NCBI GenBank assembly: GCA_958367245.1
Contig: CATXEA010000003.1
Coordinates: 1-64,000, forward strand
Direction of reading: 5' to 3'
Origin: an uncultured Blautia sp.
Lineage (GTDB): Bacteria > Bacillota > Clostridia > Lachnospirales > Lachnospiraceae
Length of the DNA stretch: 64,000 nucleotides
Shown: positions 43,156 through 51,769 of the stretch, piece after piece
Layout of the letters: each line of letters opens with the position of its first letter
How positions within the stretch are numbered: the first letter of the stretch is position 1
Position numbers and translations under genes: made by a program
Notes under the pieces: generated by a model
The model's input: the letters and a program-made list of their open reading frames with translations, nothing else
The model's database searches: none
Told to the model about the DNA's origin: nothing

Positions 43156-44370
43156 ATGGAGATGTCGATTCGTTTTCCCAAATTAGGACTGGGATTTGAT
43201 TATGTGCCGAAATCATTTCAGGTTTTCGGCTTTGAAATAACCATATACGGGATTCTCATCGCTGTGGGAATGATTCTTGGCATCTCCTTTGTGGTGCTTG
43301 AAGCAAAGCGCAGTAACCAGAATCAGGATAAATATCTTGATATGATAATTCTTTCACTGGCTGCGGCAGTGGTGGGAGCACGGCTTTCTTATGTAGGATT
43401 GAACTGGACGCTTTACAGGGGAAATCCCATGGAGATTTTTAATCTGAGAGGCGGAGGAATCTGGTTTTACGGAGGGCTTCTGGGAGGAATACTGGCAGCG
43501 GCTCTTTTCTGCAGAATCAGCAGTCTTCCTTTCTGGCAGATGGCAGATACGGCTGTCATGGGAATCCTGATAGGACAGGCAGTGGGACGCTGGGGGAACT
43601 TCTTTAACAGAGAATCCTTCGGGGAATATACAGATGGTATCTTCGCCATGCAGCTTCCCATTTCAGCAGTCCGTTCCGGGGAAGTAACAGAACTGATGAG
43701 GGAGAATCTGATTTCAGAAGGAGGAATTTCCTATATTCAGGTGAGTCCTGTGTTTCTCTACGAGAGTTTGTGGTGTCTGCTTCTTTTTCTGATTCTTCTG
43801 GCAGTTAAGAGAAGGAAGAAATTTCATGGCGAAATTTTTATGCTCTATCTGGCAGGTTATGGACTGGGAAGATTTTTCTTTGAATGGATACGCACAGATA
43901 AGATTCTTATTCCCGGAACGAAAGTTGGTATCGGTATCGTGATTTCTGCAGCTCTGTTTTTATTTTTTGTACCGGCAGTGTGGGTAAAACGAACTATGAG
44001 CAGGAAGCGGGCTGCGGCAAGAAAGCGAAGAAGAGAAAAAATATATCAGGCTCAGGAAGAGGCATACAGAATAGAAGATGAAAAGGATGCCGCCAGACAG
44101 GCGGAAAAAGAACAACATCCGGATGCCGAAAGCGATGCGTCCGTGGAAAATGCGGATTCTATGTCGGTTTCACAGGAAGAAATGGCAGGCGACGCCACTT
44201 CCGGAAATTCAGAGGAAACAGATTCTGATAACTGGGAAAATTCCCGGTATGCTCATATAGCGGATGCATGGAGAACAGAAAGTTCTCCGAAAGAGGAAGA
44301 AGATAAGGAAGCCTCAGAAGTTTTTTCGGAAAAAGCAGAAGAAAAATCAGAAGAAAAAACAGAGGAATAA
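43156..44370 (+). CDS. lgt: Prolipoprotein diacylglyceryl transferase with long charged tail
   Basis: A 404-residue membrane enzyme that attaches diacylglycerol to lipobox cysteines. Seven hydrophobic segments fill residues ~15-275, with VGRWGNFFNRESFGEY (the essential Arg/Asn/Glu signature), GGIWFYGGLLGG and the late YGLGRFFFEWIRTD. Typical Lgt proteins end near residue 280. Here ~115 further residues follow: first Arg/Lys-rich (SRKRAAARKRRREK), then strongly acidic Glu/Ser-rich to the end. The tail is probably cytosolic and disordered; its role is unknown. It modifies lipoproteins such as the MalE-like protein upstream. Confidence 0.94.
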   Translation: MEMSIRFPKLGLGFDYVPKSFQVFGFEITIYGILIAVGMILGISFVVLEAKRSNQNQDKYLDMIILSLAAAVVGARLSYVGLNWTLYRGNPMEIFNLRGGGIWFYGGLLGGILAAALFCRISSLPFWQMADTAVMGILIGQAVGRWGNFFNRESFGEYTDGIFAMQLPISAVRSGEVTELMRENLISEGGISYIQVSPVFLYESLWCLLLFLILLAVKRRKKFHGEIFMLYLAGYGLGRFFFEWIRTDKILIPGTKVGIGIVISAALFLFFVPAVWVKRTMSRKRAAARKRRREKIYQAQEEAYRIEDEKDAARQAEKEQHPDAESDASVENADSMSVSQEEMAGDATSGNSEETDSDNWENSRYAHIADAWRTESSPKEEEDKEASEVFSEKAEEKSEEKTEE

Positions 44371-44375
44371 GCAAA

Positions 44376-44418
44376 AAAGTACAGGAAATCCCGTCCGGAA
44401 CCTGTACTTTCTTTTTTT
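44376..44418 (+). terminator. Terminator after lgt
   Basis: AAAGTACAGG (44376-44385) pairs with CCTGTACTTT (44401-44410), followed by CTTTTTTT. It isolates the dcw cluster from the upstream genes. Confidence 0.9.
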
Positions 44419-44490
44419 GTGAAAGATGGTATAAGTAGAAAAAAAGCGTATAACTTAATATAATTTTAATAAATTAAAAATAGATTCCCC

Positions 44491-44519
44491 TTGTTTTTTA
44501 CGTTTAAATAGTTTAGAAT
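44491..44519 (+). promoter_or_regulatory. dcw cluster promoter
   Basis: TTGTTT (44491-44496), a 17-bp spacer and TAGAAT (44514-44519). The start point should fall near 44526, just ahead of the MraZ repeats. Confidence 0.7.
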
Positions 44520-44530
44520 GATTACATAAG

Positions 44531-44570
44531 TGGTAGAAAGTGGTGAATAGTGGTGGAAAATGGGGCGCCG
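44531..44570 (+). promoter_or_regulatory. MraZ operator: four TGG repeats with exact 10-bp period
   Basis: TGGTA, TGGTG, TGGTG and TGGGG begin at 44531, 44541, 44551 and 44561, each spaced by 5 nt. MraZ is known to bind short TGG(G/T)-type direct repeats with one-turn spacing upstream of its own gene. The four sites lie at and just after the predicted start point, fitting autorepression. Confidence 0.85.
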
Positions 44571-44643
44571 ATGGCAGAGTGAACCATTGACACCCTGCGG
44601 AGTGCGAGGGGGAGACTTGCACTTACGAGAGTAGGTGAGTTTT

Positions 44644-45075
44644 ATGTTCATGGGAGAGTACAATCACACAATCGACGCGAAGGGGCGTATGATTATTCCC
44701 TCTAAGTTCAGGGAACTCTTAGGGGAAGAGTTCGTTTTGACAAAGGGACTTGACGGTTGTCTTTCCATTTATCCCATGGAAGAATGGGAAGTGTTTGAAC
44801 AGAAACTCAGAGCTTTACCACTTACAAATAAGAACGCAAGAACCTTTTCACGATTCTTTGTTGCAGGTGCGACTACATGCGAGCTGGACAAGCAGGGGAG
44901 GATTCTCGTTCCTCAGACGTTACGGGAGTTCGCTGGTCTGGAGAAGGATGTAGTACTAACAGGAAATCTGAACAGGATTGAAGTGTGGAGCAAAGAAAAG
45001 TGGAGCGAAAACTGCAATTATGATGATATGGACAGTATTGCAGAAAGTATGCAGGATATGGGTATTATCATCTGA
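44644..45075 (+). CDS. mraZ: Transcriptional regulator MraZ
   Basis: A 143-residue protein of two AbrB-like SpoVT units that forms a ring and binds repeat operators. It has MFMGEYNHTIDAKGRMIIP and the second unit CELDKQGRILVPQTLREFAG, both with the DxKGR/DxxGR core. GTG 44635 opens the frame, but ATG 44644 has AGGTGAG at 44632-44638 and gives the family start. It heads the division/wall cluster and likely represses it through the four repeats upstream. Confidence 0.95.
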   Translation: MFMGEYNHTIDAKGRMIIPSKFRELLGEEFVLTKGLDGCLSIYPMEEWEVFEQKLRALPLTNKNARTFSRFFVAGATTCELDKQGRILVPQTLREFAGLEKDVVLTGNLNRIEVWSKEKWSENCNYDDMDSIAESMQDMGIII

Positions 45076-45110
45076 GCAGTTCGCCGGGGAAATCCAGACA
45101 GGAGACGGAT

Positions 45111-46043
45111 ATGACATTTGAACACAAATCTGTATTACTGGAAGAAACTATCCAGGGCTTAAGGGTAAAGCCGGACGGAATCTACGTGGATGGCACTTTA
45201 GGAGGAGCGGGACATGCCATTGAGGTATGTAAGAAACTTTCTGCCAAGGGGAGATTTATTGGTATAGATCAAGACCAGGATGCGATAATTGCTGCGAGTG
45301 AAAGGCTGGCCGCCTATGAACAGGCGACTGTCATTCGCAGCAATTATTGTTACATGGTGCAGGAACTGAAAGCCCGCGGAATTGAGAAAGTGGATGGAAT
45401 TGTCTTAGACCTTGGAGTATCATCCTATCAGCTTGATAATGAAGAACGTGGCTTTACTTATCGCTTCGATGCGCCGCTTGATATGCGCATGGATCAGAGA
45501 CAGAGCCAGACAGCCAGCGATATCGTCAATGGCTATGAAGAAAAAGAATTATACCGTATCATCCGTGACTACGGAGAAGATAAATTCGCGAAGAATATTG
45601 CGAAACATATTGTTGCTGCCAGAGCACAGGCGCCTATTGAGACAACGGGAGAGCTTACTGAGATTATCCGAAGAGCGATTCCGATGAAAATGCAGGCGAA
45701 ATCAGGACACCCTGCGAAGCGTACTTTCCAGGCGATCCGCATTGAATTGAACAGGGAGCTTGACGTACTTCGTGACTCCCTTGACGGAATGATTGATATG
45801 CTAAATGACGGCGGCAGAATCTGTATTATTACCTTCCATTCACTGGAGGACAGGATTGTTAAGACGATTTTCAGAAAAAATGAAAATCCATGTACCTGTC
45901 CGCCGGATTTTCCCGTATGTGTATGTGGCAATACATCGAAGGGAAAGGTTATCACCAGAAAGCCGATTCTTCCGAGTGATGAGGAAATGGAAGTAAATCC
46001 GCGTTCCAAAAGTGCGAAGCTTCGAATATTTGAACGGGGGTAA
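45111..46043 (+). CDS. rsmH: 16S rRNA (cytosine-1402-N4)-methyltransferase
   Basis: A 310-residue SAM-dependent methyltransferase acting on C1402 in the decoding centre. It shows HKSVLLEETIQGL, VDGTLGGAGHAIEV, VDGIVLDLGVSSYQLD and the late ICIITFHSLEDRIVK. CAGGAGACGG precedes the ATG. It is the standard second gene of the dcw cluster after mraZ. Confidence 0.97.
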   Translation: MTFEHKSVLLEETIQGLRVKPDGIYVDGTLGGAGHAIEVCKKLSAKGRFIGIDQDQDAIIAASERLAAYEQATVIRSNYCYMVQELKARGIEKVDGIVLDLGVSSYQLDNEERGFTYRFDAPLDMRMDQRQSQTASDIVNGYEEKELYRIIRDYGEDKFAKNIAKHIVAARAQAPIETTGELTEIIRRAIPMKMQAKSGHPAKRTFQAIRIELNRELDVLRDSLDGMIDMLNDGGRICIITFHSLEDRIVKTIFRKNENPCTCPPDFPVCVCGNTSKGKVITRKPILPSDEEMEVNPRSKSAKLRIFERG

Positions 46044-46075
46044 CCGTAACGATTTGTTTGTGAGAGAGGCAGGAA

Positions 46076-46636
46076 ATGGCGAAGACAACAAGAGCTGAAA
46101 CAGCCCGAAGAAATATGAACAGCGCCAGAGTAAACAGGGGAGTATACGTAGAAGGGAGCGCTGCCAGACGTCTGGCAGAGGCGCCGGAGAGAAATTATCC
46201 GGCACGTCCTGCAAGGAAGAGGGTGCGTACAGAGGCAAGGAGGCCACAGCAACAGGCACGGCCGAAGCACCAGACAAGCCAGCAGGCGCTCAGAAACAGA
46301 GAAAAAGCCATGGGGATGAGCCAGGGCTTTGTTGTGTTCCTTGCAATCGTATCGGCTGCCATTCTTTTTTGTGCAGTAAATTACCTCCAGTATAAGTCAG
46401 AAATTACAGGAAAGATGAGGAACATAGCAACTCTGGAATCAGAGCTGGCGCAGTTAAAAGAAGATAACGATGCTTATTACAGTCAGGTGACTTCTATGGT
46501 AGATTTGGAACGGATTAAAAAAATTGCCATAGGTCGTCTGGGCATGAAATACCCTGCTGAAGAACAGATTGTAACCTATCAGACAGAGGGAAGCAGCTAC
46601 GTGAGACAGTACCAGGATATACCTGATTCAAAGTAG
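46076..46636 (+). CDS. ftsL: FtsL-like septum formation protein
   Basis: A 186-residue bitopic protein in the FtsL position between rsmH and the first PBP. A long basic, Ala/Arg-rich cytosolic part (1 to about 80) precedes one membrane segment (FVVFLAIVSAAILFCAVNYL). An extracytoplasmic coiled coil follows (ITGKMRNIATLESELAQLKE), as in FtsL/DivIC proteins that bridge FtsQ/DivIB and FtsW-FtsI. Sequence identity is low in this family, so the name rests mainly on topology and gene order. Confidence 0.8.
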   Translation: MAKTTRAETARRNMNSARVNRGVYVEGSAARRLAEAPERNYPARPARKRVRTEARRPQQQARPKHQTSQQALRNREKAMGMSQGFVVFLAIVSAAILFCAVNYLQYKSEITGKMRNIATLESELAQLKEDNDAYYSQVTSMVDLERIKKIAIGRLGMKYPAEEQIVTYQTEGSSYVRQYQDIPDSK

Positions 46637-46644
46637 GTGAGTGA

Positions 46645-48867
46645 TTGAGCAGTAAAAGAAAAAATTACAGAAAACCAAAGAGAAAAATTAATTATGGAAT
46701 GCGAAAGAAGCTGGTAATACTGTTTACATTTGTATTACTGGCTTTAGTCGGTTTGCTGGTAAGAATTACTTTTATTAATGCGACCAGCGGAAATAAATAC
46801 AAAAAACAGGTATTAAGTCAGGCGCAGCAGAGATACGAGAGCCGCGTCCTCCCTGCAAAAAGGGGAGATATCTACGACAGAAATGGGAATCTGTTGGCAA
46901 CCAGTAATAAGGTTTACAATGTGATTCTGGATTGTAAGGCTGTCAATTCCGATAAAGATTATGTGGAGCCGACTATCAGGGCTCTTGTAGAGATTCTGGG
47001 ACTTGATGAAGAAGATATCAGAGACAGACTTTCTGATACAAGAACCATGAACAGTCAGTATCAGATTTTGAAGAAGCAGCTTTCCATGGATGAGAAGAAG
47101 AGCTTCGAAGAATACTGCACAGTGGAGGAGGATTCCAGTCTGACAGAGAGTCAGATTAAGGAGCGGAGCAACGTAAAGGGAGTCTGGTTTGAGGAAGACT
47201 ATCTGAGAAGCTATCCGTTCAATGAAGCTGCCTGTGACACTATTGGCTTTACATTTGCCAGAGATGTGGCAGACTGGGGGCTTGAAGGATATTATAACAG
47301 TACCCTCACCGGTGTGGACGGAAGACAGTACGGATATTTCAACAATAATTCTGATGTTGAGCAGACAATTATAGCTCCGACGAATGGAAAGAGCATTGAG
47401 ACGACTATTGATATCGGCGCGCAGCAGATTGTGGAGAGCTGGGTCAATGCTTTTAACGACTGGATGGGGGCGAAGCACGTGGGAGTCATTGTGGAGGACC
47501 CGAATACAGGAGAAATCCTTGCTATGGACGGAGGAGACCGCTATGACCTGAATCAGCCGCGCGATATGTCCAGAGTACATACAAAAGAAGAAATAAAGGC
47601 GATGAACGATGCGGAAACTGTGGAAGCTTTAAGCGCCATGTGGAGCAATTACTGTGTGACAGACGCATTTGAGCCGGGTTCCACTGTGAAACCGATTGTA
47701 ATGGCTTCTGCTTTGGAAAAGGGAGCAATCAAAGAAGCGGATACCTTTGTCTGCGACGGTAGTCAGGTTTTCGGTGTAAATGCAGAAACACTTATTAAAT
47801 GTGCCGCATATCCGAATTCCCACGGCTCGGAAACTCTGGGCGAAGTAATTGCCAATTCCTGCAATGACGGTATGATGCAGATTGCAGAAAAAATGGGAGC
47901 AGAACAGTTCATCAAAACACAGAGCGTCTTTAATTTCGGAACAAGAACCGGTATTGACCTTCCGAATGAGGGAGCCGGAATTATCCATACTACAGATACT
48001 ATGGGACAGACAGAGCTTGCATGTTCCGCTTTCGGACAGGGTTTTACCTGTACCATGATTCAGGAAATCAATGCCATGTGTTCTGTAATTAACGGCGGTT
48101 ATTACTACCAGCCTCATCTTGTGAAGACAATTAAGGACAGCCACGGCGGCATTGTGAAATCAATAGAACCGACTCTTCTGAAGCAGACGATCTCATCAGG
48201 AATTTCCAGCGATATCAGAAGCTATATGGAGCTGAGCGTGAAACAGGGTACAAGCCGTACGTCCAAGGTTCAGGGCTACAGCTCAGGCGGGAAGACGGGA
48301 ACAGCGGAGAAATATCCGCGAGGAAATAAGAAATATCTGGTATCCTTTATTGGATTTGCTCCGGTGGAACGTCCTCAGGTGGTAATTTATGTTGTAGTGG
48401 ATGAGCCTAACGTAGAAGATCAGGCGAACAGTACCTATGCCCAGTTTATTGCGCAGGGGATTCTTTCCCAGCTTCTTCCGTATCTGAATATCATTCCTGA
48501 TGAAGCAGTAGACGGAGAGGTGCCTGAGACAATTCTTGCAGAAGACCTTGCGAAGCATCTGGTAAGTACCCCTGGAAGCCAGATTGATGAAAATGGAAAT
48601 CTGGTGGATTCTGCCGGAAACCTGATTGACTGGGAAGGAAACCGTATTGATAAAGAAGGCTACCTTCTGGATAAAGAAGGAAACTATGTTATTGATGAGA
48701 ACGGAAATTATAAGATGTCTGAATACTTAAACGGAAGCGCAGATATGCTTCCGGAGGCTGTTTCAGACCCGAATGTTCCGGAACCTCTGGAGGACGATTC
48801 CGACCCGATTCAGGGAAATGATATGGAAAGTGAAGGACTTACCAACGAAGAGGCAGGTCTGGAATAA
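46645..48867 (+). CDS. ftsI: Class B penicillin-binding protein (FtsI/PbpB) with acidic repeat tail
   Basis: A 740-residue septal transpeptidase. One membrane anchor (about 18-42) precedes the dimerisation module (SRVLPAKRGDIYDRNGNLLA) and the transpeptidase domain. Motifs are SxxK Ser346 (EPGSTVKP), SxN Ser405-Cys-Asn407 and KTG Lys550-Thr-Gly552. After about residue 640 come six tandem 7-8-residue repeats of the form DxxGN (48583-48714) and an acidic end, unusual for this family. The start is TTG 46645 with AGGTGAG at 46635-46641. It is 8 nt after ftsL and the likely main division PBP. Confidence 0.92.
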   Translation: MSSKRKNYRKPKRKINYGMRKKLVILFTFVLLALVGLLVRITFINATSGNKYKKQVLSQAQQRYESRVLPAKRGDIYDRNGNLLATSNKVYNVILDCKAVNSDKDYVEPTIRALVEILGLDEEDIRDRLSDTRTMNSQYQILKKQLSMDEKKSFEEYCTVEEDSSLTESQIKERSNVKGVWFEEDYLRSYPFNEAACDTIGFTFARDVADWGLEGYYNSTLTGVDGRQYGYFNNNSDVEQTIIAPTNGKSIETTIDIGAQQIVESWVNAFNDWMGAKHVGVIVEDPNTGEILAMDGGDRYDLNQPRDMSRVHTKEEIKAMNDAETVEALSAMWSNYCVTDAFEPGSTVKPIVMASALEKGAIKEADTFVCDGSQVFGVNAETLIKCAAYPNSHGSETLGEVIANSCNDGMMQIAEKMGAEQFIKTQSVFNFGTRTGIDLPNEGAGIIHTTDTMGQTELACSAFGQGFTCTMIQEINAMCSVINGGYYYQPHLVKTIKDSHGGIVKSIEPTLLKQTISSGISSDIRSYMELSVKQGTSRTSKVQGYSSGGKTGTAEKYPRGNKKYLVSFIGFAPVERPQVVIYVVVDEPNVEDQANSTYAQFIAQGILSQLLPYLNIIPDEAVDGEVPETILAEDLAKHLVSTPGSQIDENGNLVDSAGNLIDWEGNRIDKEGYLLDKEGNYVIDENGNYKMSEYLNGSADMLPEAVSDPNVPEPLEDDSDPIQGNDMESEGLTNEEAGLE

Positions 48868-48892
48868 CGTAACAGTATAAGCAAATGAATAC

Positions 48893-48945
48893 CCCCGCAT
48901 GGGAAAAGCATATATTACTATGACTTTTCTCTGCGGGGAATTTTT
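48893..48945 (+). promoter_or_regulatory. Hairpin with T-run covering the ribosome site of the second PBP
   Basis: CCCCGCA (48893-48899) pairs with TGCGGGG (48932-48938), extended inward by GAAAAG with CTTTTC. AATTTTT and then the ATG follow. The Shine-Dalgarno-like GGGGA (48935-48939) lies in the 3' arm. The structure looks like a terminator and would also hide the ribosome site. Confidence 0.7.
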
Positions 48946-50706
48946 ATGAAAAAAAATATGACCTATCACAAGAAAAAAATCTGGATTGTATTTATTTGCT
49001 GCTTTGGAATGCTCATGGGGCTGATCGGGAGGCTGACTTATCTTATGGGATTTCGCTCGGATTACTATTATGAGCGGGCGCAGGATCTCCATGAAAGAGA
49101 GCGAGATATCAAGGCAGCCAGAGGAGAAATTCTGGATGCAAAGGGAAAGGTACTTGCCTCAAATAAGACAGTCTGCACTGTTTCCGTCATTCACAGCCAG
49201 ATAAAGGAGCCGGAAAAAGTCATAGAAACTTTGTCGGAAAAGCTGGAAATGGAGGAAGCAGAGGTTCGAAAACGGGTGGAAAAGATTTCATCCATTGAAA
49301 GAATCAGGACAAATGTGGATAAAGCAGTGGGAGACAGCATCAGGGAAGAAAATCTGTCAGGAGTAAAGATTGATGAAGACTATAAGCGTTATTATCCGTA
49401 CGGAAGCCTTGCCTCGAAGGTTCTTGGCTTTACAGGAGGAGATAATCAGGGAATCATAGGTCTTGAAGTAAAATACGAGGATGTTTTAAAGGGGATTCCC
49501 GGAAAAATCCTTACAACAACAGACGCAAGGGGAGTGGAGATTGACGGTATCGGAGAGACAAGGCAGGACCCTGTACCCGGAAATTCCCTGAAATTAAGCC
49601 TTGATGCAAATATTCAGGAATTTGTCCAGCAGGCGGCTTATAAGGTGATGGAAGAAAAGGAGGCGGAACGTGTTTCTGTTCTTCTTATGAATCCGCAGAA
49701 CGGAGAAATTTATGCCTGCGTCAATGTACCGGAATTTGACCTGAATCATCCTTTTGACCTGAACTACGAAGCAGATACGTCTGCTCTTTCCGAAAAGCAG
49801 AAGCAGGAGCTTCTGAATCAGATGTGGAGGAATCCCTGTCTCAACGATACGTATGAGCCGGGGTCCACCTTTAAAATTATCACAATGTCTGCAGGGCTGG
49901 AGGAGGGAGTAGTGACGCCGGGGGATTCTTTTTACTGTTCCGGCTACAAAATTGTGGAGGACAGAAGAATCCGCTGTGCAAGGAGAGGAGGACATGGTTC
50001 CCAGACATTTGTTCAGGGAGCGCAGAACTCCTGTAATCCGGTATTTATTGAGGTGGGGCTTCGTCTTGGGGTGGAGAAATACTATGAATATTTCAAACAA
50101 TTCGGACTTCTTACAAAGACGGGGGTAGACCTGCCCGGAGAGGCAGGAACTATCATGCATAAAATGGAAAATATGGGAGATGTGGAGCTGGCAACTGTGG
50201 CATTCGGCCAGTCTTTCCAGATAACGCCCATCCAGCTTGCGACAACAGTCAGTTCCCTTATAAACGGGGGGAAAAGGGTGACTCCCCACTTCGGCGTATC
50301 TGTTCTGAATGAAAACGGTACTATGGGCAAAAAAATATCCTATCCTGTGAAAAAAGGAATTGTTTCTGAGGAAACATCCGCAAAGGTAAGGGCAATACTG
50401 GAAACAGTGGTTTCCATTGGTTCCGGAAAAAATGCAAAGATTGACGGTTATGAAATCGGAGGAAAAACAGCGACTTCCCAGACTCTGCCCAGAAGCGCCA
50501 ATCGTTATATCTCTTCTTTTCTCGGATTTGCTCCTGCAAAAGACCCTCAGATACTCGGAATCTGCATTATCCATAATCCTAAGGGAATCTATTACGGAGG
50601 AACAATAGCGGCGCCTGTGATCCGCAGTATTTTCGACAATGTACTGCCCTATCTGGGAATTGAAAAAAGGGAAGAAATTATAACTCCGGTTCCCACTGAG
50701 GGTTGA
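48946..50706 (+). CDS. Second class B PBP, SpoVD-like, with KTA in place of KTG
   Basis: A 586-residue transpeptidase-fold protein with a single N-terminal anchor (IWIVFICCFGMLMGLIGRL). Motifs are SxxK Ser307 (EPGSTFKI), SxN Ser362-Cys-Asn364 and, where KTG is expected, Lys507-Thr-Ala509 in IGGKTATSQTLP. Position directly after the FtsI-like gene matches spoVD in Bacillus and Clostridium clusters, so a role in sporulation or a second septal activity is possible. No C-terminal PASTA domain is present. The preceding hairpin may uncouple its expression from the first PBP. Confidence 0.87.
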   Translation: MKKNMTYHKKKIWIVFICCFGMLMGLIGRLTYLMGFRSDYYYERAQDLHERERDIKAARGEILDAKGKVLASNKTVCTVSVIHSQIKEPEKVIETLSEKLEMEEAEVRKRVEKISSIERIRTNVDKAVGDSIREENLSGVKIDEDYKRYYPYGSLASKVLGFTGGDNQGIIGLEVKYEDVLKGIPGKILTTTDARGVEIDGIGETRQDPVPGNSLKLSLDANIQEFVQQAAYKVMEEKEAERVSVLLMNPQNGEIYACVNVPEFDLNHPFDLNYEADTSALSEKQKQELLNQMWRNPCLNDTYEPGSTFKIITMSAGLEEGVVTPGDSFYCSGYKIVEDRRIRCARRGGHGSQTFVQGAQNSCNPVFIEVGLRLGVEKYYEYFKQFGLLTKTGVDLPGEAGTIMHKMENMGDVELATVAFGQSFQITPIQLATTVSSLINGGKRVTPHFGVSVLNENGTMGKKISYPVKKGIVSEETSAKVRAILETVVSIGSGKNAKIDGYEIGGKTATSQTLPRSANRYISSFLGFAPAKDPQILGICIIHNPKGIYYGGTIAAPVIRSIFDNVLPYLGIEKREEIITPVPTEG

Positions 50707-50785
50707 TAAATGAGAGAAAAAGACGTATACTTAAAGATGATTTTAAAACAAAAATAAAAACGAAAGAATTAAAAGAGGTGTGAGG

Positions 50786-51742
50786 ATGGACTCTAAAATT
50801 GTAATCCCCGTATTGATTTCCTTTGCAATCAGCGTTGCATTAGGACCGATTATCATTCCCTTTCTCAGAAAGCTGAAAATGGGACAGACAGAGAGAGTAG
50901 AAGGTGTGCAGTCTCATCTTAAAAAGGCAGGAACGCCTACTATGGGAGGCGTAATCTTCCTGATTGCCACAACTGTAACAGCTCTCCTATATATGAAAGA
51001 TTACCCGAAGATTATTCCGGTATTGTTCCTGACTCTTGGGTTTGGAATTATTGGATTTCTGGACGACTATCTGAAGGTTGTGCTGAGACGTTCAGACGGA
51101 CTTCTCCCATGGCAGAAGATGCTGCTGCAGATTATCCTTACAGGAATATTCGTATTCTATATTATGAATTACACAGATATTTCTCTTACTATGATGATTC
51201 CTTTCTGGAAAGGGCATTATCTGAACCTTGGCTGGCTTGCTGTGCCTGTGCTTTTCTTTGCGGTAATCGGTACGGTAAACGGTACAAACTTTACAGACGG
51301 ACTTGACGGACTTGCATCAAGCGTAACCCTGATTGTGGCTGTATTCTTTACCGTGGTTTCCATCGGAATGAAGTCAGGCATTGAGCCGATCACCTGCGCC
51401 GTAGTGGGAAGCCTTATGGGATTCCTTCTCTTTAACGTATATCCGGCGAAGGTATTCATGGGAGATACAGGATCTCTGGCTCTCGGTGGTTTTGTTGCAG
51501 GAACTGCTTATATGATGCAGATGCCGTTATTTATCCTGATCGTGGGACTGATTTACTTTGTAGAGGTACTTTCTGTAATGATTCAGGTTACATATTTTAA
51601 AGTAACCCACGGAAAGCGTTTCTTCAAGATGGCTCCGATCCATCACCATTTCGAACTCTGCGGATGGTCAGAGACACGTATTGTAGCGGTGTTCTCAGTG
51701 GTGACGGCAATTATGTGCATGATTGCATTTATGGCTATGTAA
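50786..51742 (+). CDS. mraY: Phospho-N-acetylmuramoyl-pentapeptide-transferase
   Basis: A 318-residue integral membrane enzyme that makes lipid I from UDP-MurNAc-pentapeptide and undecaprenyl phosphate. About ten hydrophobic segments. Active-site landmarks are GFLDDYLKV, NGTNFTDGLDGLA and the HHHFELCGW loop. GTG 50780 opens the frame, but ATG 50786 has GAGGTG at 50775-50780 and gives the usual start. It is followed 27 nt later by murD. Confidence 0.96.
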   Translation: MDSKIVIPVLISFAISVALGPIIIPFLRKLKMGQTERVEGVQSHLKKAGTPTMGGVIFLIATTVTALLYMKDYPKIIPVLFLTLGFGIIGFLDDYLKVVLRRSDGLLPWQKMLLQIILTGIFVFYIMNYTDISLTMMIPFWKGHYLNLGWLAVPVLFFAVIGTVNGTNFTDGLDGLASSVTLIVAVFFTVVSIGMKSGIEPITCAVVGSLMGFLLFNVYPAKVFMGDTGSLALGGFVAGTAYMMQMPLFILIVGLIYFVEVLSVMIQVTYFKVTHGKRFFKMAPIHHHFELCGWSETRIVAVFSVVTAIMCMIAFMAM

Positions 51743-51769
51743 AGCCATAATGCAGGCAGGAGGTTTATT

